Positions 36,206 to 48,000 of a DNA stretch of 64,000 bases are shown here, one piece after another (position 1 is the stretch's first letter; every line of letters starts with the position of its first letter). Origin of the DNA: Anniella stebbinsi (taxonomy: Eukaryota; Chordata; Lepidosauria; Squamata; Anniellidae). The notes below the pieces were generated by a model. That model was given only the letters and a program-made list of their open reading frames with translations, had not been told where the DNA came from and ran no database searches. The DNA is taken from NCBI GenBank assembly GCA_029215795.1, contig JARDYH010000004.1:204890017-204954016 (forward strand), written 5' to 3'. The translations under genes and the position numbers were made by a program.

Positions 36206-38004
36206 TCCTATATCTTCCTTATTGAAAGTGATCTCTGTATTTTTTTATTGACCATATTTTTCATACTGCAACATAAGCTCCAATATGCTGCACTGAAAAA
36301 TCTCTTAGCTTGTACAAGAGTTTGTAGAGCCACTCTTAAGTCTGCAATCCTAAATCTTTTAGAGAGTAAGCCCTATTGGACATGGAGGAAGTTAGCAATT
36401 TGTAAAGGAACCCCAGAAACAAGAGAAAACACTCATTTCTGGATCTGGAGAGATCAGCAGAGCTCCCTTCTGCAAGCTCTGCTGACATGCCCCATTCCAT
36501 GAGTGTTCCTGCTCATTTGGGGTTGCTTTAACAACCACCAGCTCCTTATTGTGCTTGTGGTGTGTTCTTCTGGTGCGCAGGCAGCATACAATACTGCCCA
36601 TTATATTTTAAAACAATTTCAATTCAAATTACCTTACTACTTGGTTGAAGACTCTTTTTCAACCAAGCCCCTTGTTATAGTACTCTGAAGATAGTTTAAC
36701 ATAGAACTGAGAAAATCAATTATATGTAGAAATATAATTCTGTACCAATTATACCTGATTTCTGGAGGCCACTGGCCACAGGGACAATACTATATCTTAA
36801 ATAAAATTCACATTACATTGACTTTGTATAAATCACAAATAAGGCTATAACTTGGGACACTAGATGGCACACTTTCAAAACAATTACAGCTGAAAAACAT
36901 CACCATGTCAGATGCTTTAATTAAACCAAGAATAGTGCCTATTTCTTTATACGAGTACTTATATAATCTGGTTTTCGGCCCTAAGAAGGAACCCCAAAGC
37001 ATTTATCAGCCATTACAGTTACATTAGATCTGTACATCTATTTTACTTTGACAGACATGTCATTGGAGTATTCTGTGCATACAAACCACAAACGTACGAA
37101 TTTATTATGCCCTTTATCATTTTAGCCACAACCTTTAGTGTAAATAGGGAATTTCGAACGGCAAAATCATAATCACTAAGGGGTGGAAATATTGTTAATC
37201 CACTTATAATTCCCAAACAGTTCACTTTTGACACAAACATATATGCAAAGCCAGACAACCTAAGACTCAAGAAAGAATTAAAAAAACACTTACAAATTAA
37301 AGAGCTAAAATGTTTAATTCCAAGGGCCCTTAGGGAGAACTTTTTTTTAACATCAACCATTCAATGCTAGTGTTTTAAGGGAACCATCTTTGAAGAATTT
37401 AATATCCATCTTCACCCTCCTAACTGTCTGCACACTGATCCTTGGAGGGAAAGTCAAGACATTTTCAAAGTTGAACAATGTAAGTTGCAACTTACCACTT
37501 ATATTGTAAGTTGTTGCTTCCCCTCCTCCCACTTTTTTCCAAAATTATCAAAAAATATTCAACATATTACTTAAACGGAGTTTAAACAGTCATGTTTTGC
37601 AGGACACATACAGCTTTTTAGCTACTAATTCTTCCTGTCTCCAGTTCATCTGCAGTCTCAACTTTTTAACTGGTACTTGTGAGCAAATGCACCAATTTCC
37701 CTTTTCTTTCATATTAGCAGTACCCTGGAGTTTGCAGAAGAAGGAAGCAGCTCTCTACACCACTTTTAAACTCATTCGGTGTGGAGAGTAATGAAGTAAT
37801 ATTCTCAATTGCAGTGTGCCTAAGGCAACTATATTATTCACAGTGGGCTTCCAAGCAATGAGAAAAGTTCTATTCAGTGGAGTTAAAACAATGCTGTGTA
37901 CATACAGGAAAGCCACCAAACATTGCTTCTTCACTCCATCATTCTCTGCCATTTCTTAAATTCATTTCTTAAGCTTTTGTCTGCATAGGATTGCACTTAA
38001 TGGC
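36206..38004. other. GSTCD intron 1, central part
   Basis: AT-rich. It includes a decayed dispersed repeat near 36340-36400 and a loose inverted pair AGCAGAGCTCCCTT and AAGCTCTGCTGAC (36453-36484). No exon is recognised. Confidence 0.45.
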
Positions 38005-38450
38005 CTGTTTTGCACGCAATGACAACCCAAAGCATGGGTTGTTGTTGAATTGTGGGTTGTTGTTACATGCATATCCTGCACTATGGCTTAACTATAGGTT
38101 GTTAACCCCGAACAACACACACTGGCTCAATTCGGATGACACAATAGTCAATGGTGGGTTGACTAACCCTAACCCTAACCCTAGGGGATACTCCCCACAC
38201 AACGTGGTAATAAATAATCAACTGTGGTGTGGATGAGGATCAGTGCTGAGTTGACTATGGCAGCATTCGGATGACACAATAGTCAAAACAACTGACGATT
38301 GTTTCCCCCACACCAGTTGTTTATTGTGTCGTCCAAATTGAGCCATTTTGTTATTGGGTTGTAAACTCTGGGTTAACAACCCATAGTTCAACCATAGGGC
38401 AGGATTCGCACATAACAACCCATGATTCAACAATATCCCATACCTAACCT
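38005..38450. repeat. Palindromic repeat hosting a nested MITE
   Basis: Left arm 38005-38120 and right arm 38345-38450 pair through GGGTTGTTGTTGAATTGTGG and its approximate complement. The MITE at 38124-38344 lies exactly at the centre. Confidence 0.6.
38124..38344. mobile_element. Harbinger-like MITE with telomere-like insert
   Basis: Ends GGCTCAATTCGGATGACAC and GTCGTCCAAATTGAGCC. The flanking triplets are ACT and ATT. At 38163-38187 it carries four CTAACC-type units. It is nested inside a palindromic repeat (about 38005-38450) containing paired AACAACCCA and TGGGTTGTT motifs. It lies in GSTCD intron 1. Confidence 0.82.
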
Positions 38451-38659
38451 TTAAGGGCTTTTGGCACATAATTATAACCCATCAATTTAAAAACTGATGG
38501 CTTGTCAGGGATACATGGACATACTAGTCCCTACCCTGCCACAGACTATCTCCTAATGTGGTCGTGGATGTGCAAGTGAGAGGTGTAGAATATGAATAGT
38601 TTCTCTGTTTGAGATGAAAGGGAATGGGAACAGCCACAACAGAGGCTGTGAAGAGGGGC

Positions 38660-38870
38660 CTTCACGCAGTGCACACTTGACTTATGGAATTTATAGCCAC
38701 AAGATGTGATGGCCAGTAGCTTAGATGGTTTAAAAGGGAATCAGACAAATTCATGGAAGATAAATCTGTTAATGATTACAATTAATAACGGCTATATGCT
38801 GTCTCCAGCCTTAGAGGCAGTACATCTCTGAATACCAGTTGCTGTAGAACAGGGTCCAACAACATCTGGA
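38660..38870 (+). repeat. CR1 3' UTR fragment
   Basis: Contains TTTAAAAGGGAATCAGACAA and TCCAGCCTTAGAGGCAGTAC, typical of the CR1 region just after ORF2. Short and non-coding. Confidence 0.55.
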
Positions 38871-39203
38871 GGGTCACAGGCTCCCCATTCCTGCTTTTAA
38901 AGCTGCCTGACGTGCAGACATCTCCACGTACATGCTGGGAAAAATCTCTACCTGTTGAATTTGGGCTGATCAGCAAGCTATTAAAAGAATTAGTGCCCTG
39001 CCAGAAAAAGAAAAATTGCCAATGTTATGCTCAGTCCTCAGGAATCATTAGTGTTGGAACTCAATCTTGGGTGAAAATCAAATTAGTGATCAGCAACTGG
39101 ACACCTGTGTGCCAAATTGGGGCTACCTACAGAGTACATTCTCAGCTCCAGTTACCAATCCTGAAGCAAGAGAAGAGTGCAGCGAGAGCTGAAACAACAA
39201 AGA

Positions 39204-39418
39204 GGCTCAATTCGGACGACACGATAGTCAATGGTGGGTTGACTAACCCTAACCCTAGGGGGCACTCCCCACACAACATGGTAATAAATAATCAACTGTG
39301 GTGTGGATGAGGATCAGCGCTGAATTGACTATGGCAGCATTCGGATGACACAATAGTCAAAACAACTGACAATTGTTTCCCCCACACCAGTTGTTTATTG
39401 TGTCGTCCAAATTGAGCC
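39204..39418. mobile_element. Harbinger-like MITE, near-identical second copy
   Basis: Same family and almost the same sequence as 38124-38344, with an exact AGA duplication (39201-39203 and 39419-39421). It has fewer CTAACC units (39243-39257), so the two copies differ mainly by telomere-motif number. Confidence 0.86.
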
Positions 39419-39624
39419 AGAGTCTCAGGACACCTTAAAAGACTAATAAATTTATTCTTGTATAAACCTGTGTAGACTTTTGTAGTCCAGTTCATCAGAT
39501 GCATGGAGCATTATGGAGAGTTTCAATTTTTTTCTTTTGACAGACACACACCATATGTACTGCATAAAAAAACTGAAACTCTCCACAAAAGCCTATGCCA
39601 AAATAAATTTGTTGGGTTTTTAGG

Positions 39625-39762
39625 ACGCAATTCTTGCATATTTAGACAGAGAAAAATAAGTCCTACAATTCCCAGCATGCCACAACTAGCATGGCTGGCT
39701 GCGGGCTGCTGGGAGTTGAAGGACTAACCTCTGTCTAAACTTCCATAGGATTGCACCCGAAG
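39625..39762. repeat. Palindromic short repeat (same family as 23838)
   Basis: TAGGACGCAATTCTTGCATA at the left and CATAGGATTGCACCCG at the right, with AGCATGCCACAACTAGCATG in the middle. GSTCD intron 1, close to the promoter. Confidence 0.6.
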
Positions 39763-40160
39763 GCGACACAAGACTTTGCTGTTTTTGCTACAATAGACTT
39801 ACAGGTCTGCTTTCTGGAAATGAGAGAGTAGCTGGGTGCAATTACGAAACAGCTGCGGACTGATGCGAATGGGGAGGGGGGGAATAAACGATATTATCCT
39901 CCAACCCCACCACTTTTTAAAAAGGTGACTCTTCCGAAAAGAAGTTGTATGAATAGAGACTGATTGTGACGACCTAGTGGGGCAGAGCGAAAGACGCTCT
40001 TCACGTGCTCAGGGGAGCCTTTATCTGCATTATTACTCCACGTATTCTACGACAGTTGAGCCCCAGCGCTGAAAACGGGTTCAGGAGCCCCGGCACTAAT
40101 TCACCTCTCACTCTTCCCCACCCTTTCCCGCTCCCGCTGGACCCTCCACGCGGCGCTTAC

Positions 40161-40330
40161 CCAGTAATTCCCTACCGGGCAACAGCAACACCAGCCGCCA
40201 CCGCCTCCCCGCTGAAGCTCCAGGCTCCGCCTCTTCCTCTCCCTTGGCATGGCCACCGCTCGTCGCTTCCGCCGGTTGCCGGAGCGGGCGAGCAAGCGCG
40301 GCCGGTTGGCACCTCCAGGAAGAAGCCCGG
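40161..40330 (-). other. GSTCD: Probable non-coding exon 1 of GSTCD
   Basis: On the minus strand a GTAAGC donor begins at 40160 after ACTGG, in the GC-rich island shared with INTS12. GSTCD coding exon 1 has an acceptor just before its ATG, so an upstream untranslated exon is expected. The start site and 5' limit are not visible. Confidence 0.45.
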
Positions 40331-40421
40331 AGCTTCCCGTGGCATTTGCCGGGCAGTGACTGTGGTTGTTCGCCCTATGCGAAGAGCCCTACGGGGTTTC
40401 CCAGTCAGCGACTGGCCTGAG
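40330..40421 (+). other. INTS12: Probable non-coding exon 1 of INTS12
   Basis: A GC-rich segment ends with CCTGAG followed by a GTAAAA donor at 40422. It lies on the correct side of the CpG-rich promoter, and the first coding exon has its own acceptor, so an upstream untranslated exon is needed. The 5' limit is a guess, because no TATA box or start site is evident. Confidence 0.5.
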
Positions 40422-40625
40422 GTAAAAAAAAGCAGGGCCTGGGGGGAGGGGGAGGCGTATTTGGGCACGTATGAGGAAGGGCAGCGATGACAAGGCTCCG
40501 CCTCTCCCGTAGGGTCGCCCCCGGTTGACCCCCCTCCCCTTTCTTTAGGTCAGGTGGCAAATTGATGGCCGCCTAATCAGAAACAATATTAATGCTAATA
40601 CAGCCAGGACGGGTAATAACATTGG

Positions 40626-40690
40626 CAGTTTTGTAAACCGCCCTAGAAACGAGTGTTGAAAGGCGGTACAGCGATGTTTCAAATTTCAGA
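40626..40690 (+). repeat. L2-type tail fragment
   Basis: TTTGTAAACCGCCCTAGAAA then AAAGGCGGTACAG. A short remnant just inside INTS12 intron 1. Confidence 0.55.
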
Positions 40691-40789
40691 AGAAACAATT
40701 TGTAGTGTTTATTATATATAGGGGTTTTGGAGAATTCACAATGGTTCACCTATAGAAATCAAAGATCGTTTTAGTCTTGGACTGAGCAG

Positions 40790-40905
40790 CTTGTGGCCCT
40801 CCAGATGTTTTTGGTTACAACTCCCATCATCCCCCACCTTTGGCTATCCTGGCTTGGGCTGATGGGAGTTGTAGGCTAACACATCTGGAGGACACAAGTG
40901 GGACA
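40790..40905. repeat. Palindromic repeat (CCCTCCAGATG family)
   Basis: TGTGGCCCTCCAGATGTTTT pairs with ACACATCTGGAGGACACAAG, and ACAACTCCCATCATC with GATGGGAGTTGTAGG. Further copies occur at 6310-6420, 7485-7620, 20567-20700, 41555-41670, 44150-44275 and 52105-52220. A common reptile MITE-like family. Confidence 0.7.
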
Positions 40906-40916
40906 TGCCACTTGGG

Positions 40917-41261
40917 CTGCCTCTACAAGAGAGGTTTAAAGCTCTTTCAAGGCGCTTAAAAATTTTTACCTCTACAAGAACAGAGCGCAAATCGGGCGTA
41001 GAGGCGCGTTTTCTCTCCGATTATGCGCATTATCGAATGCGCGTTAAATAGCGAGTTTTATTTTGCTCCGGCCGTTAAAGCACATTTTGACTATGTGAAC
41101 AAGCGCTTATGCGCATTAACTACTTGTAAAGCGCATTTTGGCCATCCGTTAATGCGCTTCGCCGCCTCTTGTGCAGAGGTATTAGGTGTAAATGCGCTTC
41201 AGCGATTATGCGCATAATCGCCTAACCGGGCACAAAAGCGAATCCTTGTAGAGGGGACCTT
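40917..41261. repeat. GCGC-motif-dense MITE-like element
   Basis: Imperfect terminal inverted repeats (CCTCTACAAG on both ends) enclose about 340 bp with at least eight ATGCGC, GCGCAT or GCGCTT motifs, several as GATTATGCGCAT and its inverse. It is only 0.5 kb from the promoter, in INTS12 intron 1. No target duplication was identified. Confidence 0.6.
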
Positions 41262-41684
41262 AGACAAGGCAGATTTAACGCTTCCTAGAGGAAACCCCGA
41301 AACTAATGGAAGCACCCGTTTTCTGGAAGAAGGCAGGCCTGTGGCGTTTCCTTATGTGAGCTCTGCTCAGCTGCCTCCTTCCAGAAACAAGCCCTTGTTT
41401 CAGGTTGCCCCAGAAGCACTAAACCAATGTTGCACAAGTAGTGGCATCCAGTTGCATAACGTAATTGGTGGGGCGTCAGTGCCCCATGAGATTCTGCCTT
41501 TCATCTTATAGCCGCTACATAACACCTATCTAGCTATCTAATCCAGGAATGGGCAACTTGCGGCCCTCCATATGTTTTAGCCTACAGCTTCCTTTAGCTC
41601 TAGACAGCATAGCCAATGGTGAGAGTTGATGGGACTGAAGAACAGAACATCTAGAGGACCACAAGAGGCTCATCCCTGATTTAA

Positions 41685-42170
41685 TATTTTTAATTTAAAT
41701 TTGGCATTGGAAACCAATGCAACAGAGTACTCTGCCCAGTTGTGGGCACCACACAGTTTAAGATGGATATTGACAAACTGGAATTTATCCAGAGGAGAGT
41801 GGCAAAGATGGTGACGGACCTGGAAACCAAATCCTATGAGGAAGGAGCTGGTTATCTTTAGCTTGAAAAAGAATTGGTTAAGGAATGTTATAATCAGCTT
41901 CAAATATTGATGATGGGAAAAAAAATGTTTTCTGTTGCCCTAGAGGGTAGGATGTGAACAACAGGTTCAGATAAAAAGGATTTAGATTCAACATTTGGAA
42001 GAACTTATTGATAGTACAAGCTATTTAACAGAGGAACAGGCTGCTTTGGAAGATGGTGGACTCTTTTTCATTAGAGGTTTTTCTGCAGAGGCAGGATAGA
42101 CACTCACCTTGGTGCTTGTTGTCATTTAAGTAGATATTTGAGGTTCCTTCCAATGCTATGATTCCACTGC
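41685..42170 (+). pseudogene. CR1/L2-type LINE 3' fragment
   Basis: The plus strand has MDIDKLEFIQRRVAKMVTDL, ETKSYEEGAGYL and a 3' region ending near CCTTCCAATGCTATGATTC. INTS12 intron 1. Decayed. Confidence 0.7.
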
Positions 42171-43505
42171 TGATTTTAGTCCTGTATTATTTAAGGTTGG
42201 CACACTGGTCAGATATTGGTCAGTTGATTACTATTATTAGTGAAGTATTGTCAAATGTTGCAAGGAAGCAAGAATGTAGGTGGCAATTTACCTTTTTTAT
42301 TTCATGATGGACTCAATTGTCAGCAAGGGTATAAGTTAGAGCAGCTTGTAGTCAGGGCAAACTTTTAGCAGCATTGCAAAGCTTCTACTTGCCATTTGCA
42401 TTAACTGCAAGCGTCTTTCAACAGGAACACAAGGAGGCCAGTGCTGAGGACCATCCGTGGCTCGATCTTGCTTGCTGCAAGGAACAGCAAGTGCCCACTC
42501 AATGTGATCTGGCAATCTGGTCTCAAACTTATGTGAGGAGCTAGACTTGGGTCTAGAAACTTTTTAACTTTGTTTAACTGTTAGGTTAAACAGTGCAGTT
42601 AATGATGATGAGAGCTATATTTATTGAATTATTACTGTATAATACTTGCATATTGTTTAATATAATATTGCTAAGCTGTTTGCATATGAAGTAATGAAAA
42701 CCACAGTCAAAATATATATGTAAAATAACAATAAGCAGTTATAACTTACCAAAATAGTATCAGCTTGTGCAAATTAAGTTTTTGGAAGGCATTAAAAACT
42801 TGCCGCTTGTTCTGCCTCCCGAACCAGACGGGGGAGGGTGTTCCAGAGGGTGGGCACCACTACTGAGAAGCAACGTCTTGTGATATTTCATGGTGGCATT
42901 GTCCGACATCAACTGAGGACCCATGTTTAGGAAAGGCTGCTATATAACCACTTGCACACTCCATTCATCATTTGAGGTCCTGCTCAGGATGCCCTCACTT
43001 ATTGAAGTTTGATGAAAGGGATGTCTTTCAGGAGAAGGGCCTTATTGGTGGTGGTGCCAACTCTGTGGAATACCCTCCCTAGGATACATTCCTAGCCCTG
43101 ACACTTTGTGCCTTTAAGTGCCATGTGAAAATATGTTCCAAAAGTCAAACTCTGTAAACTAAGGGTGTTTCCAGATGGAGGGCTCCTAGCATCGCCATTC
43201 AAAATCATTGTACTGCTATTCCACCTTTTGTTCCTTAATGGATACTTCGTGGAATGAAAAAAGATAGAAGAAGCAATGGAAAAACCTGCAAGAGTAACAT
43301 ATCTGGACCCCCCATAAAATTCTATGAATGAGACAAGATGATTGCATGACTAAAGGCTCTTCTGGAAGCACCCTAACTTGTTTCAGCGGGATTATGCTAG
43401 AAATGGTTAATTGATTTCCAGAAACTGTTCTATACTAGCCAAGAATTAGCTGGCAAGTGAGACCAATTTAAAACTTCTCCCTTCTCAACATTTATTTTCA
43501 TTCAG
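42171..43505 (+). other. INTS12: INTS12 intron 1, 3' part
   Basis: Contains a decayed LINE-like fragment around 42815-43120 (GGGAGGGTGTTCCAGAGGGT) and otherwise unique sequence leading to the pyrimidine tract before 43505. Confidence 0.5.
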
Positions 43506-43507
43506 AG

Positions 43508-43531
43508 ATGCTACTATGGCTGCTGCTGTGA
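43508..43531 (+). other. Short upstream ORF overlapping the INTS12 start
   Basis: ATG at 43508 opens seven codons (MLLWLLL) and stops with TGA at 43529-43531, so it overlaps the INTS12 ATG at 43516 in another frame. Its context is weaker than that of the main start: C at +4, and a -3 base that comes from the upstream exon. It could reduce initiation at the main start or be skipped by leaky scanning. The arrangement is seen in the sequence; any effect is inferred. Confidence 0.6.
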
Positions 43532-43671
43532 ATTTGGAGCTTGATCCCATATTCTTGAAAGCTCTGGGCTTTCTGCATTCGAAGAGCAAAGATTCAGCTG
43601 AAAAACTAAAAGCGCTGCTTGATGAATCTTTATCTAGGGGGATTGACTCAAGCTATCGCCCATCACAGAAG
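43516..43671 (+). CDS. INTS12: INTS12 coding exon 1 (residues 1-52)
   Basis: The exon begins after a pyrimidine-rich acceptor ending TTCAG at 43505, so 43506-43515 is 5' UTR. The ATG at 43516 has A at -3 and G at +4, a strong initiation context. The exon encodes 52 residues ending SSYRPSQK and stops in phase 0 at a GTACTA donor (43672). It carries the conserved N-terminal microdomain. An ATG eight bases upstream (43508) is out of frame and opens a seven-codon ORF that overlaps this start. Confidence 0.96.
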
Positions 43672-44965
43672 GTACTAGAACAAATGAACTGAGTGTGTGA
43701 AGTATTTTGTGCTCCATATAACACCTGAAATTAGGGTTCTTTCCCTTTATTAGAAAATGCAACTAAGGATTGAAAAGCACATGTAGAATCATCAGTATTT
43801 ATTTTCATTTCTCTGTACCTTTACAGCTTGATTCAAAACATGTTTACTCAGAGGTAAATCCCACTGAATTGATTGAGCTGACTTCGTTAAGAAGTCTTAG
43901 AATTCTATTCTAAATCATTGGAATCTATGTAAAATAGAGGTTGGCAGCTGGTAGAGCAGAATGTGTCCCAAGAAGGTGGCTGGGTAAGAGGAGGCGGTGG
44001 GGCTCTGGGCATTTAAATTAAAGCACAAGAACAAGAACTACTTTCGTGTAACATTCCAGCTAGCTTTATTTCAACAGGTTTATTTCACGTATGCTCCAGG
44101 AGTCCAGTTTAATGGTGCTGACATTGCTACTGCACTTTAATTTAAAGCAGGATGGAGAAACTGCCACCCTCCCTGTGTTGGACTACAGGTCCCATCCTCC
44201 CTGACCATTGGACATGCTGGCTTGGGTTGATGGATGTTAGAGACCAACATCTAGAGGGCCCCATGTTCCCTATCCCCACTTTAAAAGGAGGGCAGTGGCA
44301 TAAACAGCAGCAGCAGCATTACCAGTTCGTTCCCTGGTAGAAAGCTTGTGACTGGGGAAGAGCTGCTTAGCCTGAGTGGTAACAGATGAGTGAGTTATTG
44401 GCCTGCCTGATCTCATTGTTAACTGGGGCTTAAAAGCAAAATCTGGAAATACTTTGTTCTGTTTGATAACAGTCCATAAAAGTTTTTAAAAAAACTTTGC
44501 TCATATTCATAATGGCTAATCTCATATTGATTTTGTTTAAACCCTCAGTGTATTCCACTGGGGGAAAAACATCAACACATAGAGGTTAAACTTTTATGAA
44601 TAGGAAATTAAATCTAAAATCAAAGAAATTGGTTCATACCTTACACTGATGTAAGACTAGCCTAAAATAATGAAATTTAATGGATGGCGTTATCATTTCA
44701 AGACAGGATTTCACAGCTTTATTTGACCTATCTTTTCTGATCAATGTAGCCTGGTTACAATGCCACTTGGTGGTAGTTCTTTCCTTCTACCTACTCTGCG
44801 AAACCTCAGAGCAGGGTCATTTAACTCTTTTTAAAAGTGTAAATGGCATGTATGACTTGGAGCAGCTTCCCATAATAATTGTGTTCTTACCTAATTACCT
44901 AATACATCTTATATTATTCCTTTGTTGGCTTGGCCCTAAAAAGCGGTTTGGAAAAACTTTGAATA

Positions 44966-45002
<37 letters not shown>

Positions 45003-48000
45003 TTCAGCCCTAAACACACTGGCTTAGTTCAGATGACACTTTAGGCAACGGAGAGGTGCTTGCCACAGGACGTGTTGCCCTTCCCCGGTTGCGTGGCTGA
45101 AAGTCCCGGCGTCTTTCTGGGCTCCTCCTCCCTCCCCCTCCCCCCTCCCCCAGTACTCCGGCTGTATCCCACCATGCACCGCAAGTTCTGCTAGCTGTAT
45201 GGGGGGGGGAGGGAGGTTTTCCGCCGCTCCTGTTGGGGAACTCTATGACTGACTTGAATAGTACACGGAGAGACGGGGGTTCCCGACACACAAAATTTTA
45301 AACAAGGGATTTTGGGATAAACAACTGAGCAGCCCGTTGTTTAATCCCCCAAAATAGTGTACTGTCAGTTGTGTTGTCTGCCAGACGACACAATAAGCAA
45401 CACAACTGACGGTTGATTCCCCCCCTCCATTGATTATTGTGTTGTCCGAACTGAGCCACTGACAGGATGTTGTGACCCATCCAGGGCTGTGTTCAGACAA
45501 CACGATAGTCAACTGTGGTTTAAGTTGTCAACCGTGAGTTGAGCAGTCAACGGTTGGTTATTGTGTTGTCTGCTGAGCAAAAACCTCTCCATGGTTGACT
45601 ATTTTGCCAAAATAACCAACTGAGAAATATAACCCACTGCAGAGTTGACTAGTCTCACGATGGCTCAATTCAGACGACACGATAATCAACGGAGGGGGGA
45701 AGAGTCAACCGTCAGTTGTGTTGCTTATTGTGTCGTGTGGCAGGCAACACACAACGCACACACAAATGATGGTATGCTATTTCGGGCAATTAAACAACTG
45801 AGAAAAACAACAGGCTGCTCAGTTGTTTATCCCGAAATCCATTGCTTAAAGTATTGTGTGTTGGGAACCCCCCTCTCTCCGTGTACTATTCCACTCGGTC
45901 ATAGAGTTCGCTGGCAGGAGCAGCTGAAAACCCCTGGCCGCTCCTATACAGCCAGCAGAACTTGTGGTGCATGGTGGGATACGGCCGGAGGACTGAGGGT
46001 GGGGGGAGGGAGGAGATGCAGCAGCCCAGAAGGATGCCGGGAATTTCAGCCACATGACGGGGGGAGGGGCAACATGTCGTGTGGTGTGCACGGTGAGTTT
46101 GTTATTAACCCTTCCGTTGTCTAAATGTTGTCCGAACACACCCAGCCATTGGTTTGTGTGTTGTCCGAATTGAGCCAGTGGACTATTTCTCAGGGTTGAG
46201 TGGACTATCTCGGCTGGCTACAGTGTTCCCAGGCAAGAGTGGCCAAAACTGAGCCGGCTGCTCTGCTACAGCCAGCACAACTCGCAGAGGCTGCTGGGAT
46301 AGCACCAGGAGGACTGAGGGAAGAGGGAGGGCAGGGAGAGGAGTGGGGGCTGTGTCAGTCAAACGCTAGCCCCAACCACCCACAGTTGTGTAGGAATATG
46401 TTGTGTGGGGAGTACCCACAAAATAACCAACTGTGAGTTGGCTACTCAACCCACCACTGATTATTGTGTTGTCTGAACACAGCCCAGGAGTACACTGTGG
46501 TCTTCTCAGTTGCCACCTCTGAGCAGTAGAAGGGATATGGAGAACTGGTTTCGATAGTGCAAGTGTTGCTGATACTGTCATAGAGTATGTGCACAGGCCG
46601 CTGTTATCTATTGCATCTGTTATGTGTAGGATGAGAGTGTAAGCGACTAAAGCAAAGCTTTCAAGGTTTAAAAATGCTGTCCTGCGTGTATTAGTGGATC
46701 TCATCCCTCTTTCCTTCACCTTGGCATCGTGAGGTTTTTTAATTTTGTGATCTCAGAAGAAGCAACTATCCACAGTATTACCCTTAATGTAACATTCTTG
46801 TTATGCTTTATTCAGGAAATAGATCAGCCCAAAGTATCTATTACAAAGCCAGTTTCTGTTAAGCAAGAGCCTAAGGCTTCTTCCAGCCTTCCTTCAGGTA
46901 GTAACAATGGCAAGCCCATTACAACTGAAAAGGTGAAAAAAGAGGTGGAAAAGAGGTCTGCTGATAAAGTAAGTCCCAGTGTTACACTTCAAAACATTAT
47001 TGGGGAGATTTTAAATGTTACATATTTGTAAAAACTGTTACTCATTGTTTTTTTGTTTCTTGGGTGGCATTAATCCTTGATACTAATGTGTTCTGCTCTA
47101 CTGGCTGTATCTACACCATATGTTACTTAGTTAATTGCTCTCTGCTCTCAAAACTATGAGCTGTGTGCTTTCTACTCTGTGCAGATCATTTAATTTTCAA
47201 AGGGTGCCCTTTTCCTTGTCTACAAGTTACTTTGCTGCTTTTCAGTGCTGCATGCTGATACGGGAGCATGTTAATTTTGCTTAGGCTTTGTTTATTTCGC
47301 TGCCCCTTGCAATTTCACTTTACCCACCACTGTTTGTTTTTACTACTTTACAGCAGGGCTTCCTTTTAATGCAAGTCTGTAATTAAATCTAGCTGGGGCT
47401 AGCAGGGAAGTTAAGAGCAAGAGTGATAGGCCAGGAAAACTTGGTTCAAATCTGAACACAGCCATAAAATCATTTGAGCGGCCTTAGACAAGCCACTAGC
47501 TCTCAGCCCCCTGGGGTCCCCACTGCAGCACCTGCAGGCACCTCCAATGGCACCCACGCTGCTCTTCATGGCCTGTCCCTTTTAAAAAAATGAGAATTGA
47601 AAAAATTGGAAAATGTTAGGGCACCAGGTTCTTTTTTTTCTGTTCCTGAACTTGCTGCTGCTTAGCTGTTCAGCTGGCAGGAAAAAAAGGCAAAGGGAGG
47701 GGAGGGAGAGAGTGAGGCTAGAGGCTAAGAGGGGTCTAGGAGAAACAGCATGGTAAAGAGGTGGGAGGAGAGAAATAGCACGGCCAGAGGCTGGAAGTGG
47801 AGAGAAAGAGCAAAATAAAGGGGTGAGTGGGGTGAGAAAGAGCAACAGGGGGAGAAATAGTGACAGAGAGAGCGCTAAGGGGGAAGGACTGAGTGGTTGG
47901 AAGAAAATAGGGCAGGCCAGTAAACAACTCTTTCCATTTCCCCCTCCCTCTAGCCTCACTATTTCTCTTCTTCTAGCCAGGCCTCCATGGCAACCATTGA

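Larger units (their letters stand above)
39990..40560. promoter_or_regulatory. CpG-rich bidirectional promoter of GSTCD and INTS12
   Basis: This is the most GC- and CpG-rich unique stretch outside repeats, while its flanks are AT-rich. It sits between the two divergent genes, with candidate first-exon donors on both strands (40160 minus, 40422 plus). GC boxes and ETS-like CTTCCG (about 40266) are present and no clear TATA box is seen, as is usual for housekeeping bidirectional promoters. Function is inferred from position and composition. Confidence 0.75.

Noticed and set aside
38163..38187. Chromosome-fusion interstitial telomere
   Set aside because: Only about four units, inside a MITE and repeated in a second MITE copy, so it belongs to the element.
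40005..40490. 161-codon ORF in the CpG island
   Set aside because: Stop codons are rare in GC-rich promoters. It crosses both presumed first exons and splice donors and has no known domain.
45645..46124. 159-codon ORF
   Set aside because: Lies entirely in nested MITEs; translation through GC-rich repeat sequence.
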